Position numbers and translations under genes: made by a program | From: Youngiibacter multivorans | GTDB taxonomy: Bacteria > Bacillota > Clostridia > Clostridiales > Clostridiaceae | Assembly (NCBI RefSeq): GCF_017873395.1 | Contig: NZ_JAGGKC010000018.1 | Location: 1 to 64,000, forward strand | DNA length: 64,000 nucleotides | Direction: 5' to 3' | Shown here: in pieces, positions 55,060-63,911 of the stretch | Layout of the letters: every line of letters starts with the position of its first letter | How positions within the stretch are numbered: position 1 is the first letter of the stretch | Notes under the pieces: model-generated | Told to the model about the DNA's origin: nothing | Seen by the model: the letters and a program-made list of their open reading frames with translations, nothing else | The model's database searches: none

Positions 55060-55307
55060 GAGTACTCTGGAAGGGTCGTTTTAAGAGAGTCTGCGGTGGT
55101 GAGATGCAGGCGATGGATGACCAGGGGAATGGACCAGGAAGAAGCAGTCCGAAATCATTTTGAGAGTAGTAACTGACGGGAGCCCGCCGATAAAAGGGAC
55201 AGGATATGTATGTATCCGTGATGAGTGGAATCCTTTCGGGATTCAATTTAGGTGGTACCGCGCAGCATGAGCTTCGTCCTATTCAAGGATGGAGCTCTTT
55301 TTATTTT
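55060..55307 (+). ncRNA. T-box riboswitch with tryptophan (UGG) specifier
   Basis: The T-box core TTTAGGTGGTACCGCG is at 55247-55262. Stem I starts around 55083 (AAGAGAGT) with an apical CTGC-GGTGG-loop region at 55091-55110, and the specifier loop reads GAA-TGG-ACC with TGG at 55130-55132, a tryptophan codon. The terminator hairpin is 55269-55297 followed by TTTTTATTTT; its 5' strand TCCT (55077-equivalent position 55277-55280) would instead pair with AGG of the T-box in the antiterminator. Uncharged tRNA-Trp should therefore turn on the downstream transporter gene. Confidence 0.93.
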
Positions 55308-55385
55308 GTAAAGGAGGTGGAAGGGATGCTCTGAAGGACACATGATGCAACGCACTCTGTTAACGAAAAGATAGGAGAGAATAAA

Positions 55386-55898
55386 ATGAATACAAAGAAA
55401 ATGGTAACTGCAGCACTGTTCCTTGCAATGGGTTATATCCTCCACCTGGTAATCCCCGGACTTCCTCTTGGAAGCATGAAGCCTGATCCGTTCCTTGCCA
55501 TGATGTTCCTTGCGATATTCTTCGTGGATGACTTTAAGGGAACAATAGCAATAGGCGCAGCGGCAGGATTACTGACAGCAATGACTACGACGTTCCCTAT
55601 GGGACAGATACCGAACATAATAGACAAGATGGTCACTGCACCTGCAGTCTATCTGCTTTACACAATGCTGAGGAATGCGAATCCTTCGCTTAGGACCATA
55701 GTAATAGCTTCTATCGGAACAATAATCAGCGGAACTGTATTCCTTGGGAGCGCACAGGTATTCTTCCAGCTTCCTGCACCATTCGCTGCATTATTCGTAG
55801 GAGTTGTTCTCCCTGCAGCTGTCAGCAATACAGTAATGGTAGCTGTAATAGACAGGGTAATGTCTAAGGCAAGGATCTCTGCAAGGGTATCCGCATAG
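55386..55898 (+). CDS. trpP: tryptophan transporter TrpP-like membrane protein
   Basis: A 170-residue integral membrane protein with about five spans, resembling the TrpP/YhaG tryptophan uptake family: LFLAMGYILHLVIPG, GSMKPDPFLAMMFLAIF, MTTTFPMGQIPNIIDKM and GAAAG. The upstream T-box with a UGG specifier independently supports tryptophan as substrate. The ATG follows AGGAG. Its small size and fold resemble ECF S-components, so energising partners elsewhere are possible. Confidence 0.88.
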   Translation: MNTKKMVTAALFLAMGYILHLVIPGLPLGSMKPDPFLAMMFLAIFFVDDFKGTIAIGAAAGLLTAMTTTFPMGQIPNIIDKMVTAPAVYLLYTMLRNANPSLRTIVIASIGTIISGTVFLGSAQVFFQLPAPFAALFVGVVLPAAVSNTVMVAVIDRVMSKARISARVSA

Positions 55899-55932
55899 AG
55901 AGTCCGTTCCAGGTGAAGCATCTGTTACACTA

Positions 55933-55941
55933 TGGTATAAT
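55933..55941 (+). promoter_or_regulatory. extended -10 promoter of yvcK
   Basis: TGGTATAAT with perfect TATAAT at 55936-55941 and no good -35. A small GGGG/CCC hairpin (about 55950-55964) follows in the leader. Confidence 0.55.
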
Positions 55942-55992
55942 CGAGTAGACGGGGCAAAGACCCGATAACGCTAAAGACCAGGTGGTGATTGC

Positions 55993-57393
55993 TTGAGATT
56001 CAGGAACTGGTTCAATCTGGGAATTGGAATAAAGAGATGGGTGGCTCTTGGATTTTCTGGCATGATGTTCATCGTGTTCGGAGTGTTCGAGATGATTTTC
56101 CACAGATATTATAATGGTTACTACAAGCTGTTCTATGTTTACCTTATTGCGGTCGGGCTGTTCACCATCTACCTTGCCATGAACGAAGGTGTCACGAATT
56201 TCGTGGGACTTGTGGAAAAGGGATTGGTAAATGTGAACCTTGATTCAAGGGAGATCGGCAGCCTGGTCCATGAGAGAAAGCTGCTTGTCCAGGGACCCAA
56301 GGTAGTTGTCATCGGTGGAGGGACCGGGCTTTCTACCCTGCTGAGGGGTCTTAAGCACTACACCAACAACATCACGGCAGTGGTAACAGTAGCTGATGAT
56401 GGTGGAGGATCAGGGCAGCTTAGGGAAGACCTTGGCATTCTGCCACCCGGGGACATAAGGAACTGCCTGGTTGCACTTGCCAACACTGATACCCTCATGG
56501 AGGAGCTGATGCAGTACAGGTTCCAGGATGGCTCACTTAAGGGCCAGAGCTTCGGAAATCTGTTTCTTGCTGCAATGGATGGTGTTTCGGACAATTTTGA
56601 GGACGCTGTGGCGAAGATGGCAAACGTACTGGCTATAACCGGAAAGGTACTGCCGGTCACTTTGGAGGACCTGAGGATCAATGCTGAGCTCGAAAGCGGT
56701 CAGATAGTCATTGGAGAGTCCCATATACCGATAGTTGGAAAGAAAGAAGCGAGCCCTATAAAAAGGCTCTATATCGAACCCTCAGATGCTAAGTGCCTTC
56801 CTGATGCAGCTGAAGCGATAAGGAATGCCGATGCTGTTGTCCTTGGACCAGGATCATTGTTCACCTCGATAATACCAAATCTGCTGGTCAATGGAATTGT
56901 TGAAGCCATAAAGGAATCGAAGGGGCTCAAGATATACATTTCGAATGTCATGACACAGCCTGGGGAGACAGATGATTTCAGGGTTTCGGACCATGTAAGG
57001 TCAATAATGGCCCATGCGGATTTCGGAGGCCTTGATTATGTCATTGCAAATACCACACTCATTGATAACATGAACCTGAAAGAAAAGTATGGAAGCATGG
57101 GACAGACCGAGGTCCTGGTCGACAGGGAGAACCTGTCCAAATACAGCTTTGAGTTGGTTCTTGGTGACTTCCTCCTCGCAAGGGAGGATTCGGTAAGGCA
57201 TGATGCCGAGAAGCTTTCCAGGGTTCTAATGGATACCATACTCAGAAAATCGCTCATCTACGACAAGAAGAGGATACTCGAGTACGTGCTGCTTTCTGAC
57301 AAGCTGAAGCATAGGGAAAGAATGCATGGTGTTCATCAGGTTGATCAACCAGTCGACCGCAAGGGCGATCAACCAGTCGAGCGTATCAATTAA
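55993..57393 (+). CDS. yvcK: YvcK/CofD-like gluconeogenesis factor, membrane-anchored
   Basis: YvcK proteins bind UDP-sugars and are needed for growth and wall synthesis on gluconeogenic carbon. This 466-residue version has an N-terminal extension with two membrane spans (WVALGFSGMMFIVFGVFEMI and FYVYLIAVGLFTIYLAM) before the core, which starts VVIGGGTGLSTLLRGLK and has VADDGGGSGQLRED and LPPGDIRNC. The C-terminal tail contains two DQPV(D/E)R copies. TTG start behind AGGTGG. The usual upstream rapZ is absent; whiA follows after a terminator and separate promoter. Confidence 0.92.
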   Translation: MRFRNWFNLGIGIKRWVALGFSGMMFIVFGVFEMIFHRYYNGYYKLFYVYLIAVGLFTIYLAMNEGVTNFVGLVEKGLVNVNLDSREIGSLVHERKLLVQGPKVVVIGGGTGLSTLLRGLKHYTNNITAVVTVADDGGGSGQLREDLGILPPGDIRNCLVALANTDTLMEELMQYRFQDGSLKGQSFGNLFLAAMDGVSDNFEDAVAKMANVLAITGKVLPVTLEDLRINAELESGQIVIGESHIPIVGKKEASPIKRLYIEPSDAKCLPDAAEAIRNADAVVLGPGSLFTSIIPNLLVNGIVEAIKESKGLKIYISNVMTQPGETDDFRVSDHVRSIMAHADFGGLDYVIANTTLIDNMNLKEKYGSMGQTEVLVDRENLSKYSFELVLGDFLLAREDSVRHDAEKLSRVLMDTILRKSLIYDKKRILEYVLLSDKLKHRERMHGVHQVDQPVDRKGDQPVERIN

Positions 57394-57401
57394 GAAGAAA
57401 C

Positions 57402-57438
57402 ATGAAGAGTCGGGATAGATTTGCCTGACTCTTCATTT
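57402..57438 (+). terminator. intrinsic terminator after yvcK
   Basis: ATGAAGAGTC and GACTCTTCAT pair (57402-57411, 57427-57436) with three further inner pairs, then TTTTG. Confidence 0.82.
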
Positions 57439-57463
57439 TGGATTCTCCCGGAAGAGTTGTCTA

Positions 57464-57472
57464 TGATATAAT
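57464..57472 (+). promoter_or_regulatory. extended -10 promoter of whiA-ytoI
   Basis: TGATATAAT, with perfect TATAAT at 57467-57472 and no good -35, about 46 bases before the whiA ATG. Confidence 0.55.
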
Positions 57473-57518
57473 AGAGGATATATGCCGGTTCTGCCTCAAG
57501 CAAATGGAGTGAATAGAT

Positions 57519-58469
57519 ATGTCCTTTTCTGCAAAGGTAAAAAGTGAAATAACAAGGGATGCTGAAGTGACGAAGGAAGAGGCAAGCGCCCTGATATCCG
57601 CGATTATGAGGGTATCAGGGACCATAATGTTCTCTTCGTCCAAGCTGTCATTCAAGATAACAACTGAAAATCCGTCTACTGCAAGATTCGTGTTCAAGCT
57701 GCTCAAGGAGCATTTCGATATTCATGCGAACCTTATGGTCAAGAAGGGCAGCTCACTCAAGAAGAACAACATGTACATTGTTGTGATCAGTGAGGACATG
57801 GGCCTTAGGAGACTCATGAAGGACACCGGAATATTGAGGGATGATGACGGCCCATTCGATCCTGAGTTCAGGATCAAGAAGAGCCTCATAAGGACCGATG
57901 CAGCAAGGAAAGCCTACATAAAAGGGGCGTTCCTGGGTTCCGGAAGCATCCAGAATCCTGAGAAGGCTTACCATATTGAGTTTGTGGCTAACTCTCAGGA
58001 GTATGCAGGCGACCTGATGGAGCTTATAAATACATTTGGCCTAAGCGCCAAGGTCATAAGCAGGAAGAACTCCTTCATAGTCTATCTCAAGGAAGGGGAG
58101 CAGATAGTGGACATCCTGAACATCATAGGAGCCCACAACAGCCTTTTTGAAATTGAGAACATCAGGATAGTCAAGGACATGAGGAACAATGTCAACAGGA
58201 TAGTCAACTGTGAGACAGCTAACCTGTCAAAGACTGTGAACGCCGCTGTAAGGCAGGTCGAGTCAATAAGGCTCATTGAGACAAGGATAGGTCTCGGAAG
58301 GCTGCCAAAGCCTCTCAGGGATATTGCGGAGATGAGGCTGGATTACCCGGATGAATCGCTGAAGGAGCTGGGTGAGATGCTGGAACCGCCTGTCGGCAAA
58401 TCAGGCGTAAACCACAGGCTGAGGAAGATAGAGAAGATCGCTGATGAACTGAGGAAGGGTGGTCTCTGA
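57519..58469 (+). CDS. whiA: DNA-binding protein WhiA
   Basis: A 316-residue protein with a LAGLIDADG-like N-terminal fold (AYIKGAFLGSGSIQNPEKAYHIEF) and a C-terminal helix-turn-helix (LRDIAEMRLDYPDESLKELGEML, SGVNHRLRKIEKIA). In Firmicutes WhiA affects cell division and nucleoid organisation. The stop and the next start share one base (TGATG). Position after yvcK and before ytoI-dnaE is the usual clostridial order. Confidence 0.95.
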   Translation: MSFSAKVKSEITRDAEVTKEEASALISAIMRVSGTIMFSSSKLSFKITTENPSTARFVFKLLKEHFDIHANLMVKKGSSLKKNNMYIVVISEDMGLRRLMKDTGILRDDDGPFDPEFRIKKSLIRTDAARKAYIKGAFLGSGSIQNPEKAYHIEFVANSQEYAGDLMELINTFGLSAKVISRKNSFIVYLKEGEQIVDILNIIGAHNSLFEIENIRIVKDMRNNVNRIVNCETANLSKTVNAAVRQVESIRLIETRIGLGRLPKPLRDIAEMRLDYPDESLKELGEMLEPPVGKSGVNHRLRKIEKIADELRKGGL

Positions 58470-59770
58470 TGAAGCTCGAGAGGATATGCGACGCAATCAG
58501 GGAAATGGAGCTTGGCCGCAAGATTTCCGTTAGAAGCCTTGCCCGCGAGATGGATGTAAGCGAGGCTACCGCATACAAGGCCATAAAGAAGATGGAGGAT
58601 GAAGGATACCTTGAGACGCTTCCCCGAGCTGGAACCATAAGGGTTGAAAGCCCAAGGGAGAAGAAGCTCGAGAGCATAACCTACAAGGAGGTCCTCAGGA
58701 TAGTTGACGGGGAGCTGCTTGCAGGGGAGGCAGGACTGGATAAGACTGTATCAAGGTTCAACATCGGAGCAATGACCCTTGATGCCATGAAGAAGTATCT
58801 TCATCCGGGAGGTCTTCTGATTGCCGGAAACAGGGATGACGTTCATATCCTTGCGCTTAGTGCGGGGGTCGGGGTTCTCATAACCGGTGGCTTCAGCGCT
58901 GAAAAGAAGGTAATAGAGATGGCTGACAGGCTCAAGCTTCCTGTCATATCTACATCCTACGATTCCTTCACTACTGGCTCACTTATAAGCAGGGCCATAT
59001 CCGAAAAGCTCATCAAGAGCACAATTCCGTATGTAGGAGACCTGCTTAAGAAGGCACCGGCATACCTACGGTCAGATGATACTGTCAAGGACTTCAAGGC
59101 TCTCAGTGAAGAGACGGATTACGAGAAGTTTCCTGTGGTCGACCACAGGATGAAGGTGCTTGGAGTAGTCTCAACAAGGGAAGTCGTAGGGAAAAGGGAT
59201 GACGAGTCCATTGAGAAGGTAATGAGGAAGGTGGCTGTGACCTATAGTCCGAGAGCCACCGTCTCACATATTGCCCATGTCATGGACTGGGAGAACCTTC
59301 AGCTGTGCCCCATAACTGAAGGGGAAAGGCTTGTGGGAGTTATCACAAGGACTGATATCCTGAAGGCTCTGCAGGACAGGGACACGAGGCCCATGGAGAA
59401 GGATACCCTGGAGGACAGGGTCATTAAGGACATGGAGCTGGAAAAGCAAGAAGGCCTATACAGGTTTACAGGCTCTGTTACACCGGACATGCTGGATCCT
59501 TATGGCAACGCCTCAAACAGCGTGCTCTCCATGTTCATGGTAAAATCAGCCATGACAGTACTTGAAAACAGGTTCTACAGCTGCACGATGGACAGCGTTT
59601 CCCTGGACTTCATGGGAAGCCTCGAGGTAGACTCGGAGTTTACTGTGGAGGCGACTATCCTGTCTTCAGGAAAGAGCAGGTCTAAAATAGGGATGAAGCT
59701 ATTATCGAAGGATTCAACAATAGCAGTGGGGACGCTCAGCGCTCTCCATACCCCTGAGGAACGTGAATAG
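58469..59770 (+). CDS. HTH-DRTGG-CBS-thioesterase regulator-like protein (YtoI-like)
   Basis: A 433-residue multidomain protein: an N-terminal winged helix (KISVRSLAREMDVSEATAYKAIKKM), a DRTGG-type domain (about 70-185, ITGGFSAEKKVIEMADRL), two CBS motifs (about 195-310, with VDHRMKVLGVVSTREVVG and GERLVGVITRTDIL), and a C-terminal hotdog thioesterase-like domain (about 335-430). This is the B. subtilis YtoI layout. CBS pairs bind adenine nucleotides, so a metabolite-responsive DNA-binding role is plausible but unproven. Translationally coupled to whiA. Confidence 0.87.
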   Translation: MKLERICDAIREMELGRKISVRSLAREMDVSEATAYKAIKKMEDEGYLETLPRAGTIRVESPREKKLESITYKEVLRIVDGELLAGEAGLDKTVSRFNIGAMTLDAMKKYLHPGGLLIAGNRDDVHILALSAGVGVLITGGFSAEKKVIEMADRLKLPVISTSYDSFTTGSLISRAISEKLIKSTIPYVGDLLKKAPAYLRSDDTVKDFKALSEETDYEKFPVVDHRMKVLGVVSTREVVGKRDDESIEKVMRKVAVTYSPRATVSHIAHVMDWENLQLCPITEGERLVGVITRTDILKALQDRDTRPMEKDTLEDRVIKDMELEKQEGLYRFTGSVTPDMLDPYGNASNSVLSMFMVKSAMTVLENRFYSCTMDSVSLDFMGSLEVDSEFTVEATILSSGKSRSKIGMKLLSKDSTIAVGTLSALHTPEERE

Positions 59771-59813
59771 ATAAAAATTGGAATAATAATTTATTGAAAT
59801 GCGAGGAGATAGT

Positions 59814-60104
59814 ATGTTTTATCATGTAGTAATGTTCAAATTAAAGGACAACAGCCCGGAGAGCATGGAAAAGGCTAGGGAGATACTTATGTCAATGGAG
59901 GGAAAGATTCCTGAACTAAAGGGTCTTACTGTAGGAAAGGACACCCTTTTCACAGGCAGGAGCTTCGACATCTGCCTGATCACGACATTTGATTCAAAGG
60001 AAGATATGGATGTATATCAGGACAGCTATTACCATGTTGAGCATGTCCTTAAGAACATAAGACCTATGATTGAGAAGTCCGCTGCGTGTGACTTCCTCGG
60101 TTAA
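59814..60104 (+). CDS. Dabb (stress-responsive alpha/beta barrel) domain protein
   Basis: A 96-residue ferredoxin-like dimeric barrel protein: FYHVVMFKLKDNSPESM, a helical REILMSMEGKIPELKGL, FDICLITTFDSKEDMDVYQ and YHVEHVLKNIRPMIEK with the conserved His. ATG at 59814 follows GAGGAG. No catalytic function can be assigned. Confidence 0.88.
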   Translation: MFYHVVMFKLKDNSPESMEKAREILMSMEGKIPELKGLTVGKDTLFTGRSFDICLITTFDSKEDMDVYQDSYYHVEHVLKNIRPMIEKSAACDFLG

Positions 60105-60149
60105 TGCTGCGAGTCCAAAATCGGACATATCCGGGAAGGGGAGAAGACT

Positions 60150-63100
60150 TTGAATATTAAAGATAAGGCAGGATTCTGCCACCTTCACCTTCATACGGAG
60201 TATAGTCTCCTAGACGGTTCGGGAATGATAAAGAAGATGGTGGCAAGGGCGAAGGAGCTCGGGATGGAGCACATCGCCATCACCGACCACGGTGCCATGT
60301 ACGGGGTTGTGGAATTCTACAAGGAGGCCGTGAAGGCCGGACTTAAGCCTGTCATAGGCTGCGAGATCTATGTGGCTGCCATGTCCATGGACCAGAAGAG
60401 CCAGGATTCGGAGAATTCGACTCACCATCTTGTGCTTCTGGTAAAGAACGAGACTGGATACAGGAACCTCATGAAGATAGTTACCGAAGGGTCCTTGAGA
60501 GGATTCTACTACAAGCCCAGGGTGGACCATGACTTTTTGAAGTCCCACTCGGAAGGGCTTATTTGCCTTTCTGCATGCCTCGGAGGAGAAGTTCAGAAGT
60601 ACTTCACCCTTGACATGCCAAGCAAGGCCAGGGAAGCTGCCCTGTTCTATAAGGAAACCTTCAGGGACGGTTTCTACCTTGAGCTTCAGGACCATGGCAT
60701 GATGGAGCAGAAGAAGGTCAACAGGTTGAACATTGAGCTTGCAAGGGAGCTTGAAATACCCCTTGTGGCAACAAACGATGTCCACTATATCGAGAAAGAT
60801 GACTCAAGGGCCCACGATATACTCCTGTGCATCCAGACCGGCAAGACTGTTGATGTGGAAGAAAGGATGAGATATCCTTCGCCTGAGTTCTATCTCAAGT
60901 CTCCTGAAGAGATGGAGATGCTTTTCGGCGAGATTCCGGAAGCGCTTGAAAACACTGTAAAGATTGCTGAGGAGTGCAATTTCAGCTTTGAGTTCAATGT
61001 ACCCAAGCTTCCGAGGTTTCCGCTTCCTGAAGGAACGGACCATTTTGAGTACCTTAAGGCACAGGTCTACAAAGGGATGGTGGAGAAATATCCGGTTTTC
61101 AGTGGATTCAAGGGTAAAGCCTTCACGACTGATGAGCTTTCTGAATTTGATGACACTGAGGCCATAGAGCTGCTTAAGAGGGTCGACTATGAGCTCAAAG
61201 TCATGAGGGACATGGGCTATGTGGATTACTTCCTCATTGTCTGGGATTTCATAAAGTTCGCGAATGACAATGGCATAGCTACAGGAGCCGGAAGAGGAAG
61301 CGCAGCAGGGTCAGTTGTCTCATACTGCCTGAACATAACAAAAATTGACCCGATAAAGTACAGCCTGCTCTTTGAAAGGTTCCTCAATCCTGAGAGGATT
61401 TCGATGCCTGATATAGACTCAGATTTCTGCTACGAGAGGCGCGGAGAGGTAATCGACTATGTAGTGGGCAAGTATGGCACTGACAATGTGGCCCAGATCA
61501 TAACCTTCGGGACGATGGCTGCAAAGGCCTGCATCAGGGATGTGGGAAGGGCAATGAACTACCCTTATGGGGAAGTTGACCAGATAGCAAAGATGATTCC
61601 GGGGATGCTGAACATTACAATAGACAAGGCGCTGGAGATCAATCCTGAGCTTAAGAGAGCCTACGAGGAAGACGGCAGGGTGATGGAGCTCATAGATGTA
61701 GCCAGAAAGCTGGAGGGCCTCTCAAGGCATGCCAGCACCCATGCAGCAGGTGTCGTTATCTCAGAGAAGGCCCTGGTTGAATATGTGCCGCTCCAGAAGA
61801 ACGAGGACATGGTGGTTACTCAGTTTACCATGAATACTCTTGAGGAGCTGGGACTCCTTAAGATGGACTTCCTGGGTCTTAGGACACTGACGGTCATGAG
61901 GGACACAGTGGACATGGTTAAGGTCAACAGGGATGAGACGGTGGACATAGATGCCCTGGACCTCAAGGATCCTGAGGTGTTCAGGATGATAGGTGAGGGA
62001 AAAACTGTCGGTGTATTCCAGCTGGAATCTGCAGGAATGACGAGCTTCATGAAGGAGCTTAGGCCTGACAGCCTTGAGGACATCATAGCGGGAATCTCCC
62101 TGTACAGGCCGGGACCGATGGCTGAGATACCAAGGTACATTGAGAACAAGAAGAATCCTGAGAAGATAACATATCTCTGCAAGGAGCTTGAGCCCATACT
62201 TTCAGTCACTTATGGGGTCATTATCTATCAGGAGCAGGTAATGCAGATAGTCAGGGACCTTGCGGGCTACTCCCTTGGCAGGAGCGACCTTGTCAGGCGT
62301 GCGATGTCAAAGAAGAAGCACGATGTAATGGAAGAGGAACGCAAGAATTTCATATACGGCCTCAAAGACAAGGACGGTAACATAATAGTAGAGGGATGCA
62401 TAAGGCGTGGCATTGACGAATCAGCCGCGAACAAGATATTCGACCAGATGACTGATTTCGCCAGCTATGCATTCAACAAGGCACATGCAGCAGCATACGC
62501 GGTAATAGGTTATCAGACCGGATTCCTCATGAGGTACTATCCCCAGGAATTCATAGCTGCCATGCTGAACTCTGTAATTGGCAACAGCGAAAAGTGCGGT
62601 GCTTACCTGAGGTCCGCGAAGGAGCTTGGTATAAAGGTCCTGCCGCCTGACATCAATGAATCGGAGTTCAGGTACACTGTAAAGGGAACGACGATAAGGT
62701 TCGGACTTGGAGCAATAAAGGGCGTTGGTCGGAACATGGTCGATTCATTCGTGAGGATAAGGGAAGAGCGCGGCAGATTCAGGAACCTGATGGATTTTAC
62801 TGAAAGGATCGAACAGGGATCGGTTAACAAGAGGGCACTTGAAGCACTGATAAAATCAGGCTGCTTTGATGGTCTTGATGGTGCAAGGTCTCAGATGCTT
62901 GCAGTATATGACAGGATCCTTGACAGCTTCACTCAGGTAAGGAAGAGGACCATTGAGGGACAGGTATCCCTGTTCGGGGACATCATAGAGGATCACTCCC
63001 TTTCAGGGATTGAACTTCCGAACCTCAGGGAATTCGATAAAAAGGACATGCTTGCAATGGAGAAGGAGATGACAGGGATGTACCTCTCAGGACATCCTCT

Positions 63101-63752
63101 GGATGACTTCGAGGAACTCATCGGCAGGATGTCGAGCACAAGTGTGGCTGATATAACTAAGGGTGCAGATGCAATTCTTGATGACATCAGGGACGAGGCT
63201 GCTCTCTATACGGAGAGCATAATGGCCGAGACCGGTCTTAAGGACGGGGACAAAGTCATAATGGGAGGTCTCATCAGAAATATTACAAGAAAGATAACAA
63301 GGAACCAGGCCATGATGGCGTTCCTGAACTTCGAGGACCTGACCGGTGTGATTGAAGGGATCGTCTTTCCTAAATCCTATGAGAAGCTGCTTGAATTCCT
63401 GAGGGAGGACAGTATAGTTCTTCTGAAGGGAAGGCTGTCAATGAAAGAGGATGAAGCTCCGAAAATCATAGTGGAAGACCTTGGTCCGCTGAAATCTAAG
63501 ATGGAGAAGCGTATATATCTGAGGTTCGATGACATGGAGGATGCCAAGCTTGCTGTGAAGAGGCTAAGGTCAGTCTTTCGGACCTTCCATGGGGAAACTC
63601 CAGTATATGTTGTCGCGGGAAAATCAAAGGATACAATGAAGCTCGCAAAGGACCTCTGGGTGGACCATAACTCCGATATACTTGGTATGCTTAAGGAAAA
63701 GCTAGGTGAGGCCAATGTAAAGATGGTTGAAAGGTCTGCTGGGAGTGCATGA
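60150..63752 (+). CDS. dnaE: DNA polymerase III alpha subunit DnaE
   Basis: Replicative C-family polymerase of 1200 residues. PHP domain first (FCHLHLHTEYSLLDGSGM, ITDHGAMYG), then the polymerase core with the metal site PDIDSDF (420-426) and GAGRGSAAGSVVSYCL, FNKAHAAAYAVIGYQT and a helix-hairpin-helix region; the C-terminus has an OB fold (DKVIMGGLIRNITRKITR). No inserted exonuclease, so this is DnaE rather than PolC. TTG start after GGGGAG. Next to pfkA as in many clostridia. Confidence 0.97.
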   Translation: MNIKDKAGFCHLHLHTEYSLLDGSGMIKKMVARAKELGMEHIAITDHGAMYGVVEFYKEAVKAGLKPVIGCEIYVAAMSMDQKSQDSENSTHHLVLLVKNETGYRNLMKIVTEGSLRGFYYKPRVDHDFLKSHSEGLICLSACLGGEVQKYFTLDMPSKAREAALFYKETFRDGFYLELQDHGMMEQKKVNRLNIELARELEIPLVATNDVHYIEKDDSRAHDILLCIQTGKTVDVEERMRYPSPEFYLKSPEEMEMLFGEIPEALENTVKIAEECNFSFEFNVPKLPRFPLPEGTDHFEYLKAQVYKGMVEKYPVFSGFKGKAFTTDELSEFDDTEAIELLKRVDYELKVMRDMGYVDYFLIVWDFIKFANDNGIATGAGRGSAAGSVVSYCLNITKIDPIKYSLLFERFLNPERISMPDIDSDFCYERRGEVIDYVVGKYGTDNVAQIITFGTMAAKACIRDVGRAMNYPYGEVDQIAKMIPGMLNITIDKALEINPELKRAYEEDGRVMELIDVARKLEGLSRHASTHAAGVVISEKALVEYVPLQKNEDMVVTQFTMNTLEELGLLKMDFLGLRTLTVMRDTVDMVKVNRDETVDIDALDLKDPEVFRMIGEGKTVGVFQLESAGMTSFMKELRPDSLEDIIAGISLYRPGPMAEIPRYIENKKNPEKITYLCKELEPILSVTYGVIIYQEQVMQIVRDLAGYSLGRSDLVRRAMSKKKHDVMEEERKNFIYGLKDKDGNIIVEGCIRRGIDESAANKIFDQMTDFASYAFNKAHAAAYAVIGYQTGFLMRYYPQEFIAAMLNSVIGNSEKCGAYLRSAKELGIKVLPPDINESEFRYTVKGTTIRFGLGAIKGVGRNMVDSFVRIREERGRFRNLMDFTERIEQGSVNKRALEALIKSGCFDGLDGARSQMLAVYDRILDSFTQVRKRTIEGQVSLFGDIIEDHSLSGIELPNLREFDKKDMLAMEKEMTGMYLSGHPLDDFEELIGRMSSTSVADITKGADAILDDIRDEAALYTESIMAETGLKDGDKVIMGGLIRNITRKITRNQAMMAFLNFEDLTGVIEGIVFPKSYEKLLEFLREDSIVLLKGRLSMKEDEAPKIIVEDLGPLKSKMEKRIYLRFDDMEDAKLAVKRLRSVFRTFHGETPVYVVAGKSKDTMKLAKDLWVDHNSDILGMLKEKLGEANVKMVERSAGSA

Positions 63753-63816
63753 TATACATTTTCCTTCAAGAATGAAAAGTTAACCGATTGTTTGATTTTC
63801 GGATAATGTAAATTTG

Positions 63817-63845
63817 TTGAAAATGATGCTGTCTAGTAATACAAT
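63817..63845 (+). promoter_or_regulatory. promoter of pfkA
   Basis: TTGAAA at 63817-63822 and TACAAT at 63840-63845, spacer 17, in the dnaE-pfkA gap. Confidence 0.7.
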
Positions 63846-63911
63846 GTAATGGGTCTGTCTGGTTTTCAGCCATACGGACAATTCCAAACTTGCTCCAAGG
63901 AGGAGAATAGT

